Below, in pieces: positions 39,406 through 49,506 of a stretch of DNA of 64,000 nucleotides. The DNA comes from Shewanella inventionis (lineage in GTDB: Bacteria > Pseudomonadota > Gammaproteobacteria > Enterobacterales > Shewanellaceae). Both the position numbers and the translations under genes were made by a program. The DNA lies in NCBI RefSeq assembly GCF_014641855.1, contig NZ_BMII01000005.1, positions 110,957 through 174,956 of the forward strand, written 5' to 3'. The first letter of the stretch is position 1, and every line of letters begins with the position of its first letter. The notes under the pieces are model-generated. The model saw only the letters and a program-made list of their open reading frames with translations, was not told the DNA's origin and did no database searches.

Positions 39406-39422
39406 CTTAACAATCACTTACG
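39406..39422. promoter_or_regulatory. QseB/PmrA-type box in divergent promoter region
   Basis: Plus strand CTTAACAATCACTTACG, minus strand CGTAAGTGATTGTTAAG: degenerate CTTAAG-N5-CTTAAG. On the minus strand AATAAT begins 27 bases from the first base of the box, toward cytochrome b561. On the plus strand TATGCT begins 28 bases away, toward the membrane protein gene. It may serve both. Confidence 0.6.
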
Positions 39423-39495
39423 GTTTATGGTTTTATGCTCAATATGGCTGAGCGACAAGATGAACTTAAAAGGGATGTATGAATAGGACGTTATC

Positions 39496-39900
39496 ATGAC
39501 AGAGTTTTTCAAACGAACTCAAAGGCTTGCATTATTTACTGCTGGCTTTGGTACATCGCTAGGTGGACTTTACACTGTTGCGCCTCAATGGGCTTTGGCG
39601 CAGTTAAACCAATTACCCTATATTGCTAGCGACACGATATTTATCCAGCATTGGGGCTTCTTGGTGTTGATGATGGGATGCAGCTTTTTTATTGCGATAT
39701 TTCGTAATGACTGGATTATCCCAGTGTTTTGGGTGGCATTAATTGAAAAATTATTTTTTGTCAGTTTAGTTATTGGTTATTCAAGCCAACCTTTTACTAA
39801 TGGCTTTTGGTTATCCATGGCAATGGACAGTGTTATTTGTCTGTATATTGCGGCTTATCTATTAAGCTTTAGGCAGGCGAAAACGAATACGCTCATATAG
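39496..39900 (+). CDS. Small four-helix membrane protein, unrecognised
   Basis: 134 residues with about four hydrophobic helices (around 12-30, 50-68, 72-92, 105-125) and few charges. I do not recognise a family. It is divergent from the cytochrome b561 cluster and shares the box at 39406-39422, so it may belong to the same regulon. Its last eight bases overlap the convergent DUF3565 gene. Confidence 0.75.
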   Translation: MTEFFKRTQRLALFTAGFGTSLGGLYTVAPQWALAQLNQLPYIASDTIFIQHWGFLVLMMGCSFFIAIFRNDWIIPVFWVALIEKLFFVSLVIGYSSQPFTNGFWLSMAMDSVICLYIAAYLLSFRQAKTNTLI

Positions 39901-40099
39901 TATCTACAGGTTCTTTACGATCACATTTTTTGCAGTTAAGTTGCATGCCTAAATGTTGCTCACGACCCCGCTCTGTTGTGATCCATTCACGGACAGTCCA
40001 GGGTGGATCATGACGTACATGTTGAAAATGCCCACATACAAGCTCGGCAACCCAAAGCTGTTCTTCATCTAGGTGGTAACCAACTATTGGCTGATGCAT
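39893..40099 (-). CDS. DUF3565 family protein
   Basis: A 68-residue protein that matches the DUF3565 pattern: IVGYHLDEEQLWVAELVCGH, QHVRHDPPW and a C-terminal CKKCD. The Cys/His residues (CGH, CxxC) look like a small zinc site. Function unknown. It overlaps the upstream convergent gene by eight bases and is followed by the der-side terminator. Confidence 0.85.
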   Translation of the reverse strand: MHQPIVGYHLDEEQLWVAELVCGHFQHVRHDPPWTVREWITTERGREQHLGMQLNCKKCDRKEPVDTI

Positions 40100-40115
40100 G
40101 CATTTCTCTGTGTAT

Positions 40116-40144
40116 AAAAAAGCCTGAACGAGTCAGGCTTTTTT
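40116..40144. terminator. Terminator after der
   Basis: AAAAAAGCCTGA/TCAGGCTTTTTT perfect stem with a five-base loop, 12 bp after the der stop on the minus strand. Confidence 0.88.
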
Positions 40145-40155
40145 ATTAATTATCG

Positions 40156-41622
40156 CTATTTTTTACGGTCACGAATATGGGTCATTGCACGCTTACGACG
40201 GCGCTCTTGCCCTAAGGTTAACTTTTCTGTTTTACCTTCAAACGGGTTAGCGCCTTCATGGAATCGTAATTGAATTGGCGTACCAACCACTTTTAACGAA
40301 CGACGGAAATAATTCATCATATAGCGCTTATAAGAATCTGGTAGCTTACTCACCTGATTACCATGCACAACAACGATCGGTGGGTTGTAACCACCAGCAT
40401 GAGCATATTTGAGTTTCACGCGGCGACCATTAACTAAAGGCGGCTGATGATCGTCTTGTGACATCTGCATAATACGGGTCAGCATTGACGTACTAACACG
40501 GCGTGTAGCACTGTCGTACGCTTCTTCAATTGACTCATATAAATGGCCTACGCCAGTGCCATGCAGTGCAGAAATAAAGTGAATACGCGCAAAGTCGATA
40601 AAACCTAGACGGCGATCTAACTCACTTTTTACGCGATCTTTTACAGCTTGATCAATACCGTCCCACTTATTAACAGCTATCACCAATGCCCGGCCAGCGT
40701 TTAAGGCAAAGCCAAGTAGGCCTAAATCTTGTTCTGCAATACCTTCTCGAGCATCAATCACTAATAATACAACGTTTGCATCTTCAACTGCTTTTAAGGT
40801 TTTAATTACCGAGAACTTTTCGATAACCTCATGCACTTTACTGCGACGACGTACACCGGCTGTGTCAATTAAGACATACTCACGGCCTTCACGAGACATA
40901 GGAATATAAATACTGTCGCGAGTAGTGCCAGGCTCGTCATAAACCACAACACGCTCTTCACCTAAAATACGATTAATCAGTGTCGACTTACCCACGTTAG
41001 GCTTACCAATAATGGCCAGCTTAATGGGTAAATTTTGCAAACGTGTTTGTTCAGCTTCTGCTTCTTCTTCGGTATATTCGCGCTCTACTTGCTCACCTTC
41101 TTCGTCAAGCTCACGCTCAATGCCCATGGCTTCTGCATAAGGTGTGAGTGCATAATCAATCATGTTGGTCACACCACGGCCTTGAGCCGCAGCCATTTGG
41201 TAAACTTCACCTAGGCCTAGAGACCAAAACTCACCACAGGCTGAGTCTGCGTCGATACCATCTACTTTGTTAGCCACCACAAAAGTCACTTTGTCACGGC
41301 TGCGTAAGTGTTGCGCGATAGCTAAATCTGCGGCAGTTAAGCCCGCGCGAGCATCGGTCATAAATAACACGACATCCGCTTCTTCGATCGCGGCTAATGA
41401 CTGTTCAGCCATTTTAGTTTCGATCCCTTCTTCGGTGCCATCAATACCGCCGGTATCAACAACGATAAACTCGTAACCCGCCAAAAAGGCACGGCCGTAT
41501 TTACGGTCACGTGTTAAGCCAGGAAAGTCAGCGACTAACGCATCACGAGTACGTGTAAGACGATTGAATAATGTCGATTTACCGACGTTTGGTCGCCCCA
41601 CAAGGGCCACTACAGGGATCAT
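40156..41622 (-). CDS. der: Ribosome biogenesis GTPase Der (EngA)
   Basis: Essential tandem-domain GTPase for 50S subunit assembly. 488 residues with two G domains: G1 [14 protein letters not shown] and [15 protein letters not shown]3 DTGGID and DTAGVR, G4 NKVD and NKWD. An acidic linker lies between them (residues ~165-190) and a KH-like domain is at the C-terminus ending in basic residues. It is separated from bamB by a terminator. Confidence 0.97.
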   Translation of the reverse strand: MIPVVALVGRPNVGKSTLFNRLTRTRDALVADFPGLTRDRKYGRAFLAGYEFIVVDTGGIDGTEEGIETKMAEQSLAAIEEADVVLFMTDARAGLTAADLAIAQHLRSRDKVTFVVANKVDGIDADSACGEFWSLGLGEVYQMAAAQGRGVTNMIDYALTPYAEAMGIERELDEEGEQVEREYTEEEAEAEQTRLQNLPIKLAIIGKPNVGKSTLINRILGEERVVVYDEPGTTRDSIYIPMSREGREYVLIDTAGVRRRSKVHEVIEKFSVIKTLKAVEDANVVLLVIDAREGIAEQDLGLLGFALNAGRALVIAVNKWDGIDQAVKDRVKSELDRRLGFIDFARIHFISALHGTGVGHLYESIEEAYDSATRRVSTSMLTRIMQMSQDDHQPPLVNGRRVKLKYAHAGGYNPPIVVVHGNQVSKLPDSYKRYMMNYFRRSLKVVGTPIQLRFHEGANPFEGKTEKLTLGQERRRKRAMTHIRDRKK

Positions 41623-41650
41623 GATTTTGCCTCTAAAAAACTTTTCAATA

Positions 41651-41678
41651 AAAAGCCCCCGGAACGCTTCCAGGGGCT
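41651..41678 (-). terminator. Terminator between bamB and der
   Basis: AGCCCC/GGGGCT with adjacent GGAA/TTCC pairs and one mismatch, followed on the minus strand by TTTTTA. It probably ends most bamB transcripts and leaves der partly independent. Confidence 0.65.
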
Positions 41679-41725
41679 CTAGTGAAGATATTATACCTTA
41701 ATTAATGCAGAAATGATCCTAAGAC

Positions 41726-42958
41726 TTATTCCGCACTGGCGTCAGTATCTTCCTCAACATTCGCTTGCTCACTGCTTAAGGTGACTGAAGCCAGTTTACC
41801 GCTTCGACCCTGAACATAGATTTTATCATCAACCACTAATGGCTGAGCAAATAAGCCGTCACTGTCGACTTGAATTCGGCCAACTACATCACCGTTATTA
41901 CGGTCAATAAAATGTAAATAGCCTTCTAAGTCACCAACCACTAAATAATTGTCAATCACTGCTGCCGCTGTCAATTGACGATTTTTAAGGGTTGAGTTAC
42001 TCCATAGTTCTAAACCATTACGACGGTCTACAGAATAGATGCGACTACGGTCATCCACTAGGTATAAGCTTAAACCCGCTTCGGCAAGATCGTTAAAACT
42101 TGAGTATTTACGCGACCAAATTATCCGACCACTACGAAGCTCCATCGACACTAGATTACCGTTGTAACTTGCCACATAGAGATTGTCACCCAAAATTAAT
42201 GGCGTCATGTCAACGTCGGCCATACGGGTAAACTCATTACCGCCACTTGGAGTGAAAACAGGTTGTTCCCACGCAGCTTGGCCATTGTTTTTAACCACAA
42301 CAGCAACTTTACCGTCAGCGGTACCCACAAAAAAACCACCCGCTTCATAAGCGGCTGACGAGGTTCCGCGCAATGTTAAGTTAGGCAGTTGGCTTTCATA
42401 TGTCCATAGCTTTTCACCGCTATCAATATTAAAGCCTTCAAAAGCACCTTTAGCGGTATTCACAGCAACAACATCTTCGGCAACAGTAGGAGTAGACAGT
42501 AATTCACCATTGGCTTGAGATGACCACAGTACTTCACCCGTTGCTTCATCTAAAGCAACCAATAATCCAGTTTCGCCACCTACAAAAACTTTGTTACGAG
42601 CGGCAGTCACTCCAGCAGCTAAACGCATGCCTTTGGTTTTTGTTTTAAGCTTTTGCTCAAATACATCGTTAAAGTTTTGCGACCATAACTCTTCACCTGT
42701 TGCTTCATCAAACGCAACAACCACACCACTGCGATCTGCAACAAATAACTTGCCATAACGCACGGTTGGACGAAGTTGCGAGTAATAATCACCTACGCCT
42801 TCGCCTACATTAGTGTCCCAGCTGATCTCTGGAAACACGGTTGCTTTAATTTCAACTAATTCACTCACAGGCTCTTCTTCAACATCACTTGAAGAGCAAG
42901 CAGATAAAAAAGCAACACTCAGCCCAACGGCAAGCAGATTTTTACACCACGACTTCAT
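41726..42958 (-). CDS. bamB: Outer-membrane protein assembly lipoprotein BamB
   Basis: Subunit of the BAM complex that assists beta-barrel insertion. 410 residues with lipobox FLSAC (Cys21) and an eight-bladed PQQ-type propeller shown by repeats such as VVAFDEATGEELWSQNF, LVALDEATGEVLWSSQ and SMELRSGRIIWSRKY. It follows yfgM by 11 bp. Confidence 0.95.
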   Translation of the reverse strand: MKSWCKNLLAVGLSVAFLSACSSSDVEEEPVSELVEIKATVFPEISWDTNVGEGVGDYYSQLRPTVRYGKLFVADRSGVVVAFDEATGEELWSQNFNDVFEQKLKTKTKGMRLAAGVTAARNKVFVGGETGLLVALDEATGEVLWSSQANGELLSTPTVAEDVVAVNTAKGAFEGFNIDSGEKLWTYESQLPNLTLRGTSSAAYEAGGFFVGTADGKVAVVVKNNGQAAWEQPVFTPSGGNEFTRMADVDMTPLILGDNLYVASYNGNLVSMELRSGRIIWSRKYSSFNDLAEAGLSLYLVDDRSRIYSVDRRNGLELWSNSTLKNRQLTAAAVIDNYLVVGDLEGYLHFIDRNNGDVVGRIQVDSDGLFAQPLVVDDKIYVQGRSGKLASVTLSSEQANVEEDTDASAE

Positions 42959-42969
42959 TGGCTAATTCC

Positions 42970-43596
42970 TTATGCCTTGTTTAGGTTGTCTAGTTTCATT
43001 GTTAGCGCAGGACTGGTTAACGCACCGCCATTATCTACTGCTGCTTGATAAGCTAACTTGGCTTTATCCAAATCACCTTGACGCACTAATAAGTCGCCTT
43101 TTAATTCTTCACGTTGCGAAGCAAACGCTGTGTCTGTCACCTGCTCAAGTGTTGCAAGTGCTACACCTAGATTGTTTTGCTCAGCTTGGATGCGTGCTAA
43201 ACGAATGGTTGCAATCGTCTCTATACCTGAACCAGGCTTAGCTGCAATCACTTTGGTTAACGCAGTTTCGGCTTTGGTTAGATCACCGGCATCAACCGCA
43301 GCTTTAGCCACCAATAACTCAAGCAAAGCTTGATATCCAGCTTGGTCGTGCTCAGAGGTAAAGGTTTCTGCTTGCGTTAAAAACGCCGCTGGGTTGCTCG
43401 ATTGCTCTGCAATTGATTGAAAAGTCTGAGAAGCTTGTTCAGCTGACTCCACTTTCATGGCTGAATATTCATTCCAACCATATAAACCACCTAGGCCAAC
43501 CACTGCACCTACGATAATAGAAACACCATAATCTTTTCCGAACTGCTTGATAGCATCTACTTGTTGTTCTTCTGTGCTATAAATTTCCACTTGCAC
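42970..43596 (-). CDS. yfgM: YfgM-type membrane-anchored TPR chaperone
   Basis: 208 residues: cytoplasmic N-terminus, one TM helix (about 22-42, SIIVGAVVGLGGLYGW), then periplasmic TPR_21 repeats. YfgM partners PpiD at the Sec translocon. It lies between hisS and bamB as in E. coli. Confidence 0.92.
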   Translation of the reverse strand: MQVEIYSTEEQQVDAIKQFGKDYGVSIIVGAVVGLGGLYGWNEYSAMKVESAEQASQTFQSIAEQSSNPAAFLTQAETFTSEHDQAGYQALLELLVAKAAVDAGDLTKAETALTKVIAAKPGSGIETIATIRLARIQAEQNNLGVALATLEQVTDTAFASQREELKGDLLVRQGDLDKAKLAYQAAVDNGGALTSPALTMKLDNLNKA

Positions 43597-43604
43597 TTCC
43601 CCTT

Positions 43605-44879
43605 TTAAATCAGTTCTGCAATTTTAGCGACCAGTTCAGTACGGCTCACTAATTGTTGTTCGTTGTTGTTGCGTAAAGGCTTAATAGCAACTTGTTTGTT
43701 AGTCACTTCGTTTTCGCCAATAATCAACGCATATTGAGCACCGCTTTTATCTGCGCGCTTCATTTGTTTTTTAAAGTTACCACCACCACAATGACTCATG
43801 ACTTTAAGCGTTGGTAACTGTTGACGCAACTCTGCCGCCACTTTAATGGCTTCAACGACGCAATTATCACCCATTGCGGTCACGTATACGTCGACTTCAG
43901 CAGCTATATCACTGGTTAGCCCTAAGGTTTCAAGCAGTAATACAATGCGCTCTAAGCCCATTGCAAATCCAACCGCGGGTGTATCTTTGCCACCAAGTTG
44001 GCCAACAAGACCATCATAACGACCACCGGCAAGCACAGTGCCTTGAGACCCTAAGCTTGTGGTTACCCACTCAAAAACTGTGCGGTTATAATAATCTAAT
44101 CCACGCACCAAGCGCGGGTTGATTGTGTATTGGATACCAACCGCGTCTAAGAGTTCACATAAAGTTGAAAAATGTGTTTTCGACTCTTCACCCAAGTAAT
44201 CCATTAAGTTTGGCGCATCGGATAAAACCGCCTGTACTTGTGGGTCCTTGGTATCCAATACCCTTAACGGGTTTGAATACATACGGCGTTGGCTGTCTTC
44301 ATCTAAGATGTCTTTGTGCTGTTCTAAAAAGGCAATTAATGCATCGCGATACGCAGCACGCTCAGCGGGATCGCCTAAGGTATTTAGCTCTAGTGCTACA
44401 TGCTCTTTAATGCCAAGCTCATCCCATAAACGAGCTGACAACATTAACACTTCAGCATCAATATCAGCGCTGCCAATCCCGTAGGTTTCAACACCAAATT
44501 GATGAAATTGACGATAACGACCTTTTTGAGGACGTTCGTGACGGAACATAGGACCCATATACCACAAACGTTGCTCTTGGTTATAAAGCAAGCCATGTTC
44601 ATTGCCTGCACGTACAGTTGAGGCGGTTCCTTCTGGGCGCAATGTTAAGCTGTCGCCATTACGGTCTTCAAAGGTGTACATCTCTTTTTCGACGATATCG
44701 GTTACTTCGCCAATTGAACGTTTAAAGAGATCGGTGCTTTCAACGATTGGAGTACGAATTTCACTGTAACCAAATGCGCTCACAGATGAACGCAATACTG
44801 CTTCGACTTTTTGCCAAATGGGGCTTTGAGTTGGCAGAATATCGTTCATTCCGCGAATTGCTTGGATTTGCTTTGCCAC
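43605..44879 (-). CDS. hisS: Histidyl-tRNA synthetase
   Basis: Class II synthetase charging tRNA-His. 424 residues with motif 2 [20 protein letters not shown], HisA motifs [15 protein letters not shown] and AGGRYDGL, motif 3 GFAMGLERI, and a C-terminal anticodon-binding domain. Eight-base gap to yfgM; about 90 bp after ispG. Confidence 0.97.
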   Translation of the reverse strand: MAKQIQAIRGMNDILPTQSPIWQKVEAVLRSSVSAFGYSEIRTPIVESTDLFKRSIGEVTDIVEKEMYTFEDRNGDSLTLRPEGTASTVRAGNEHGLLYNQEQRLWYMGPMFRHERPQKGRYRQFHQFGVETYGIGSADIDAEVLMLSARLWDELGIKEHVALELNTLGDPAERAAYRDALIAFLEQHKDILDEDSQRRMYSNPLRVLDTKDPQVQAVLSDAPNLMDYLGEESKTHFSTLCELLDAVGIQYTINPRLVRGLDYYNRTVFEWVTTSLGSQGTVLAGGRYDGLVGQLGGKDTPAVGFAMGLERIVLLLETLGLTSDIAAEVDVYVTAMGDNCVVEAIKVAAELRQQLPTLKVMSHCGGGNFKKQMKRADKSGAQYALIIGENEVTNKQVAIKPLRNNNEQQLVSRTELVAKIAELI

Positions 44880-44970
44880 TGTTACTTGTCCAATTTCAAA
44901 TTAGCTTGCACTAATAAATGTAAATTTACCCGCTCAAACTATGCGTAAGCATAACGAGCAAGTTAGAGAA

Positions 44971-46086
44971 TTATTCTGTTTTGTCGGCTATTTCAATACG
45001 GTTAGCTATCATAGCGGCTTTAGCACGAATTTTGGCTTCAAGGCCATCAACAATATTGTTGTTGTCAAAACGCTCTTTTTGGCGCACACCATCGTCGTAA
45101 TAACCGCTCTTTGCATGACCGCCCGTTAAACCAATATGAGACACTAACGCCTCACCAGGGCCATTAACCACACAACCTATGATTGACACATCCATCGCGG
45201 TTGTTACATCTTCTAAACGACGCTCAAGTTCATTAACGGTTTGAATAACATCAAACTCTTGACGTGAGCAAGATGGACACGCAATAAAGTTGATCCCGCG
45301 GCTTCGAATGCGCAGCGATTTTAAAATATCAAATCCCACTTTAATTTCTTCAACCGGATCGGCCGCCAACGAGATACGAATCGTATCACCAATGCCCTCG
45401 GCTAACAGCATGCCTAACCCGACAGCAGATTTAACCGAACCAGAGCGCATTCCACCTGCTTCAGTAATGCCCAAATGCAGAGGTTGACGGATTTGCTTGG
45501 CCAGTAAACGGTATGACTCAACCGCTAAAAATACATCAGAGGCTTTAACGCTGACTTTAAATTGGTCAAAGTTCAACCTATCTAAAATATCCACGTGTCG
45601 CATTGCAGACTCAAGCAAAGCTTCTGGCGTTGGCTCACGGTATTTATCCATTAAGTCTTTTTCTAGCGACCCACCATTAACACCAATGCGAATAGGGATA
45701 TTTTTATCACGAGCACACTCAACTACACTGCGAATGCGTTCTTCATTACCTATATTACCCGGGTTAATGCGTAGGCAATCTACGCCATATTCAGCCACTT
45801 TTAAGGCGATACGGTAATCAAAATGAATGTCGGCAACTAATGGGACTGTCACCGATTGTTTAATGATTTTAAATGCTTCAGCAGCTTCCATTGTTGGCAC
45901 AGAAACACGAACAATATCTGCACCGACTTTTTCTAGCGCTTTAATCTGAGCAACAGTGGCAGCAACATCAGTGGTTCGAGTATTGGTCATCGACTGCACA
46001 GCAATCGGTGCACCATCACCAATAGGCACATTGCCCACATAAATACGAGTGGAAGGTCGGCGAATAATTGGGGATTCGTTATACAT
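44971..46086 (-). CDS. ispG: 4-hydroxy-3-methylbut-2-enyl diphosphate synthase (IspG/GcpE)
   Basis: Iron-sulfur enzyme of the MEP isoprenoid pathway that converts MEcPP to HMBPP. 371 residues: TIM-barrel part ([20 protein letters not shown]) and 4Fe-4S ligands in [11 protein letters not shown] and [10 protein letters not shown]. It sits between rodZ and hisS in the conserved order. Confidence 0.97.
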   Translation of the reverse strand: MYNESPIIRRPSTRIYVGNVPIGDGAPIAVQSMTNTRTTDVAATVAQIKALEKVGADIVRVSVPTMEAAEAFKIIKQSVTVPLVADIHFDYRIALKVAEYGVDCLRINPGNIGNEERIRSVVECARDKNIPIRIGVNGGSLEKDLMDKYREPTPEALLESAMRHVDILDRLNFDQFKVSVKASDVFLAVESYRLLAKQIRQPLHLGITEAGGMRSGSVKSAVGLGMLLAEGIGDTIRISLAADPVEEIKVGFDILKSLRIRSRGINFIACPSCSRQEFDVIQTVNELERRLEDVTTAMDVSIIGCVVNGPGEALVSHIGLTGGHAKSGYYDDGVRQKERFDNNNIVDGLEAKIRAKAAMIANRIEIADKTE

Positions 46087-46117
46087 GCAATTACACTCTA
46101 CTGCTAGTTGCTAAAGC

Positions 46118-47209
46118 CTATTCAGCTTCAGGCAGGGTTAATCTGGCGACTCTACCGTTGGCAAACTCAGCCAGGCTGATTTTGCTTCCGTCAAGGCTAA
46201 CATTGGCTACTTGTGGTGCGCCTAAAATCACTTTAAAAGGTTTTACACCACGCACTTCAACCGTATTGGCAGCAGTTTTTACACCATCAACTAGTACTTT
46301 ACCATTAGCATCAATGACGTTTATCCAGCAATCGCCTGTTAATTCAATGGTCAATGTACCTTCTGAGCTTGTATTAGCAGAGGCACTATTTGTGCTAACA
46401 GGTTTATTGTTACTCGCTGAATTAGCCGCCGATGATACCGACTCAACACTTGGTTGATTGAGGGTACTGGTTGGCGCAGGGTCTAGCGTGCTTGTAGTTA
46501 ATTGATTCGTTACCGTTGAAGCGCTATTAGGCACATCAAGACTTGTTGCTGTAGGCGTATCACCCGTAACTAGGGCACCGGTTGCTGGAGCGGCTACTTC
46601 TGTAGAGGCACCATTGTTAGTTGACGTTATCGCTGAAGCCGCGTTATTGTCCTGGGTAACTTGGGTGTCAGGTTCTGCTTGTTCATCCGCAGGTCGAATA
46701 ATTTGTTGTGGCTCTGCCATGTTAGTGTCTGCAGCAATTTCTTCTGCCGTTGGTAGCGAAACGTCAACATCAGTTAATAATGACGACTTTTGTACCCACC
46801 AAAGCACCAACATCGCAATCAATATGGTCACAATTAAGTAAGTCACTAAATTAAGACGGCTATTACGAGCCTGATGGGTGGTTTTGCGCGAAAAGCTTTG
46901 CATTGCCGGAGGGACAATTTCGGGCAATTGATGATTTAAACATTGCTGTATTTCACTGTTGTCAGCATTGACAAAACGTGCATAGTTTTTAACATAACCT
47001 CGAACATAAGTTGTCGAGGCTATATTGTCAAAAATGTCTTTTTCAATATCACTGATAATGCCTGGTCGCAAATGCAGCTGTGCTGCAACCGCTTCAATTG
47101 ACAGCCCTTTCGCTTCACGAGCCGCCTTTAAAATAGCGCCAGCGGTAACAACATCTTTTAACAATGCCGCTTTTTCAGCGTCTTGTTTTACTTCGAATTC
47201 TTTAGTCAT
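46118..47209 (-). CDS. rodZ: Cytoskeletal protein RodZ
   Basis: Anchors MreB and maintains rod shape. 363 residues: N-terminal HTH_25 domain (LSIEAVAAQLHLRPGIISDI), a basic juxtamembrane part, a TM helix about 118-138, a long Ser/Thr/Ala-rich periplasmic linker, and the C-terminal DUF4115 domain (LTIELTGDCWINVIDANGKV). The start overlaps the pilF stop (TAATG), so translation is coupled. Confidence 0.93.
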   Translation of the reverse strand: MTKEFEVKQDAEKAALLKDVVTAGAILKAAREAKGLSIEAVAAQLHLRPGIISDIEKDIFDNIASTTYVRGYVKNYARFVNADNSEIQQCLNHQLPEIVPPAMQSFSRKTTHQARNSRLNLVTYLIVTILIAMLVLWWVQKSSLLTDVDVSLPTAEEIAADTNMAEPQQIIRPADEQAEPDTQVTQDNNAASAITSTNNGASTEVAAPATGALVTGDTPTATSLDVPNSASTVTNQLTTSTLDPAPTSTLNQPSVESVSSAANSASNNKPVSTNSASANTSSEGTLTIELTGDCWINVIDANGKVLVDGVKTAANTVEVRGVKPFKVILGAPQVANVSLDGSKISLAEFANGRVARLTLPEAE

Positions 47210-47994
47210 TAATTCAAGTTAGCTCTATAATTTTTGGCTTGTGGAGATGCAGGAAACTTCGCAATTAATAAAATGCCAAATCGTTTTACGGCTTCCGGGT
47301 TATTTGCCGCCTGCTCAATCTTGATCCCTAAGGCTAAACTTTCTGCTGATTCACTAGCAACTCGATGGTATCTTGCGAGTTGTTCGCGCGCATCGCCGTA
47401 GTCAGCCTCTTCCATGGCTAACTCGGTTAATTCTATTAAGGTTACTTTTCTTCTTTGGTCATACTTTAACGCCATATTAAAATACTGTCGCGCTTTTTCT
47501 TTATTACCGGCTTTACGGCTACATACACCTAAATTTTCATAACTTGAGGCTGTACGGGTGTATTTAGGCGTATTAATCGCGGCTAAAAACATGGTTTCAG
47601 ACTCAGAATATTTTTGTTGCTGACACAAAAATACACCAAAATTGTTTCGTGCATCTCCTGTCGCATCACTAAGCCCTATTGCACGTCGGTATGATTCTTC
47701 TGTACGCGCTATATCCCCTACAGTTTGGTAATAATAAGCCATAGCCACATGCACTTCGCTCATGTCTGGGGCATATTCTACGGCTTTGTTTAAATTATAT
47801 TTTGCCTGCTCGCTATTACCGCGATTTAAATACGTTAACCCAAGTTGCATACGCTCACGTGCAGCGCCTACCTTGTCAAACTTACGTTCAGCAACTGGGG
47901 TATCGGTTCCACTATAGGTGCGCTCGGTTACACATCCGCTAACCGACAGCGCCACAATAGTAATCGCTAAAACTTTTTGCAATCCGTGCTTCAT
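47209..47994 (-). CDS. pilF: Type IV pilus pilotin PilF/PilW
   Basis: A 261-residue TPR lipoprotein needed for PilQ secretin multimerisation. Lipobox SVSGC gives Cys21, followed by about six TPR units (MQLGLTYLNRGNSEQAKYNL; VAMAYYYQTVGDIARTEESY; ARNNFGVFLCQQQKYSESE). It lies between rlmN and rodZ in the usual order. Confidence 0.93.
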   Translation of the reverse strand: MKHGLQKVLAITIVALSVSGCVTERTYSGTDTPVAERKFDKVGAARERMQLGLTYLNRGNSEQAKYNLNKAVEYAPDMSEVHVAMAYYYQTVGDIARTEESYRRAIGLSDATGDARNNFGVFLCQQQKYSESETMFLAAINTPKYTRTASSYENLGVCSRKAGNKEKARQYFNMALKYDQRRKVTLIELTELAMEEADYGDAREQLARYHRVASESAESLALGIKIEQAANNPEAVKRFGILLIAKFPASPQAKNYRANLN

Positions 47995-48025
47995 TTATAA
48001 GCCTATTATCTATACAAACAAAGAG

Positions 48026-49147
48026 TTAATCCATTGTGACTGAAATCTGGTTTTGTTGCATTTGTTTTTTTGCTAAACGCTTTGTTCTATCACGAATATC
48101 ACCCGCTAATTGACCACAAGCTGCATCAATATCATCGCCACGAGTTTTACGAACAATAACCGTTAAACCGTACTCCATCAATACTTTAGAAAAACGGTCT
48201 ATGCGAGAATTCGATGATCGGCCATAGGGCGAACCCGGGTATGGATTAAACGGAATTAAATTAATTTTACATGGCGTGTCTTTCATTAGCTTAGCTAACT
48301 CATGCGCCTGATCTGTACTGTCGTTGATATGATCGAGCATCACATACTCAACTGTCACTCGGCCACGGTTGGCGTTAGATTTCGCTAAATACCGGCGAAT
48401 ACCCGCTAAAAACTCTTGTAGCGGATACTTTTTGTTTACAGGCACAAGAACGTTACGTAATTCATCATTAGGGGCGTGAATACTCACAGCCAATGCCACA
48501 TCAATGGCGTCGCCAAGTTTATCTAAGGCAGGTACAACACCAGAGGTTGACAAGGTCACACGACGTTTAGATAAACTAAAGCCAAAGTCATCTAACATAA
48601 TATCCATTGCAGGGATCACGTTAGCAAGATTGAGTAAGGGCTCGCCCATGCCCATCATTACAACGTTCGAAATTGGGCGGTCGCCTGTGTCTTTGTGAAA
48701 CCCTAAAAACTGCGACACTCGCCAAACCTGGCCCACAATTTCAGACACGCTTAGGTTACGGTTGAACCCTTGTTGTGCGGTAGAGCAAAAAGTACACTCG
48801 AGTGCACAACCCACTTGAGAAGACACACATAATGTCGCGCGGTCTTCTTCAGGTATATACACAGTTTCAACTTCTTGGCCTTGGCCGACATTGATAGCAA
48901 ATTTAATGGTGCCATCATTGGATTTTTGAAAACTTGAAATTTCTGGTGCAACAATTTCACATTTAGCGGCAAGCTTAGCTCGCAACACTTTGTTAATATT
49001 GTTCATTTCTTCAAAGTCACTGACGCCAAAGTGATAAATCCACTTCATTAATTGATCGGCACGAAACGGTTTTTCACCCATTTCGCTGAACAACGCTCGC
49101 AGTCCTTTACGATCAAGATCTAATAAATTGATTTTTTTCACACTCAT
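48026..49147 (-). CDS. rlmN: Dual-specificity RNA methyltransferase RlmN
   Basis: Radical-SAM enzyme that methylates A2503 of 23S rRNA and A37 of several tRNAs. 373 residues from the ATG at 49147 (AGG/GAGG upstream); the frame is open to 49180 but the family start is [20 protein letters not shown]. The radical SAM cluster CxxxCxxC is in [13 protein letters not shown], and the catalytic Cys lies near the C-terminus in [11 protein letters not shown]. The ndk gene usual upstream in relatives is not present. Confidence 0.95.
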   Translation of the reverse strand: MSVKKINLLDLDRKGLRALFSEMGEKPFRADQLMKWIYHFGVSDFEEMNNINKVLRAKLAAKCEIVAPEISSFQKSNDGTIKFAINVGQGQEVETVYIPEEDRATLCVSSQVGCALECTFCSTAQQGFNRNLSVSEIVGQVWRVSQFLGFHKDTGDRPISNVVMMGMGEPLLNLANVIPAMDIMLDDFGFSLSKRRVTLSTSGVVPALDKLGDAIDVALAVSIHAPNDELRNVLVPVNKKYPLQEFLAGIRRYLAKSNANRGRVTVEYVMLDHINDSTDQAHELAKLMKDTPCKINLIPFNPYPGSPYGRSSNSRIDRFSKVLMEYGLTVIVRKTRGDDIDAACGQLAGDIRDRTKRLAKKQMQQNQISVTMD

Positions 49148-49506
49148 CCGCCTAACCTCAAAAAACACCAAAACCTGCAACAGGGCGGCAAATTATACAG
49201 GTAGCATGGTGTTTTAGCCAGTATATCTAAATTAAGCGTCGTAGGTTTTAATACTCATGTTCTTTCGCCATAAAAGTAGTTGGTTTTAAGCGTTTTGATG
49301 ACCGCAATTTATGCTCACCAGATAGCGGTAAAAAATGATGATAACAACAGCAAATGCCTTAATATAAACAAGTGATTTCACCTAACGATTAACATAAGTT
49401 AACTTAATTAAAATACAGAGAAAATTTCAGATTATATTCACAATGCTTGTGATATTCTTGCGCTGGGCCATGTGGCCTGCCATGAGGAAGTATTTACTTT
49501 CACTGT
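49148..49506. other. Divergent promoter region, rlmN / CNNM gene
   Basis: About 360 bp with no gene seen. It includes a small GGCC-ATGT-GGCC inverted repeat near 49468-49480 and AT-rich sequence that probably holds the promoters of both genes. Confidence 0.4.

Noticed and set aside
46118..47209. Repetitive Ser/Thr/Ala-rich stretch in rodZ as a possible repeat element
   Set aside because: A low-complexity periplasmic linker is normal in RodZ.
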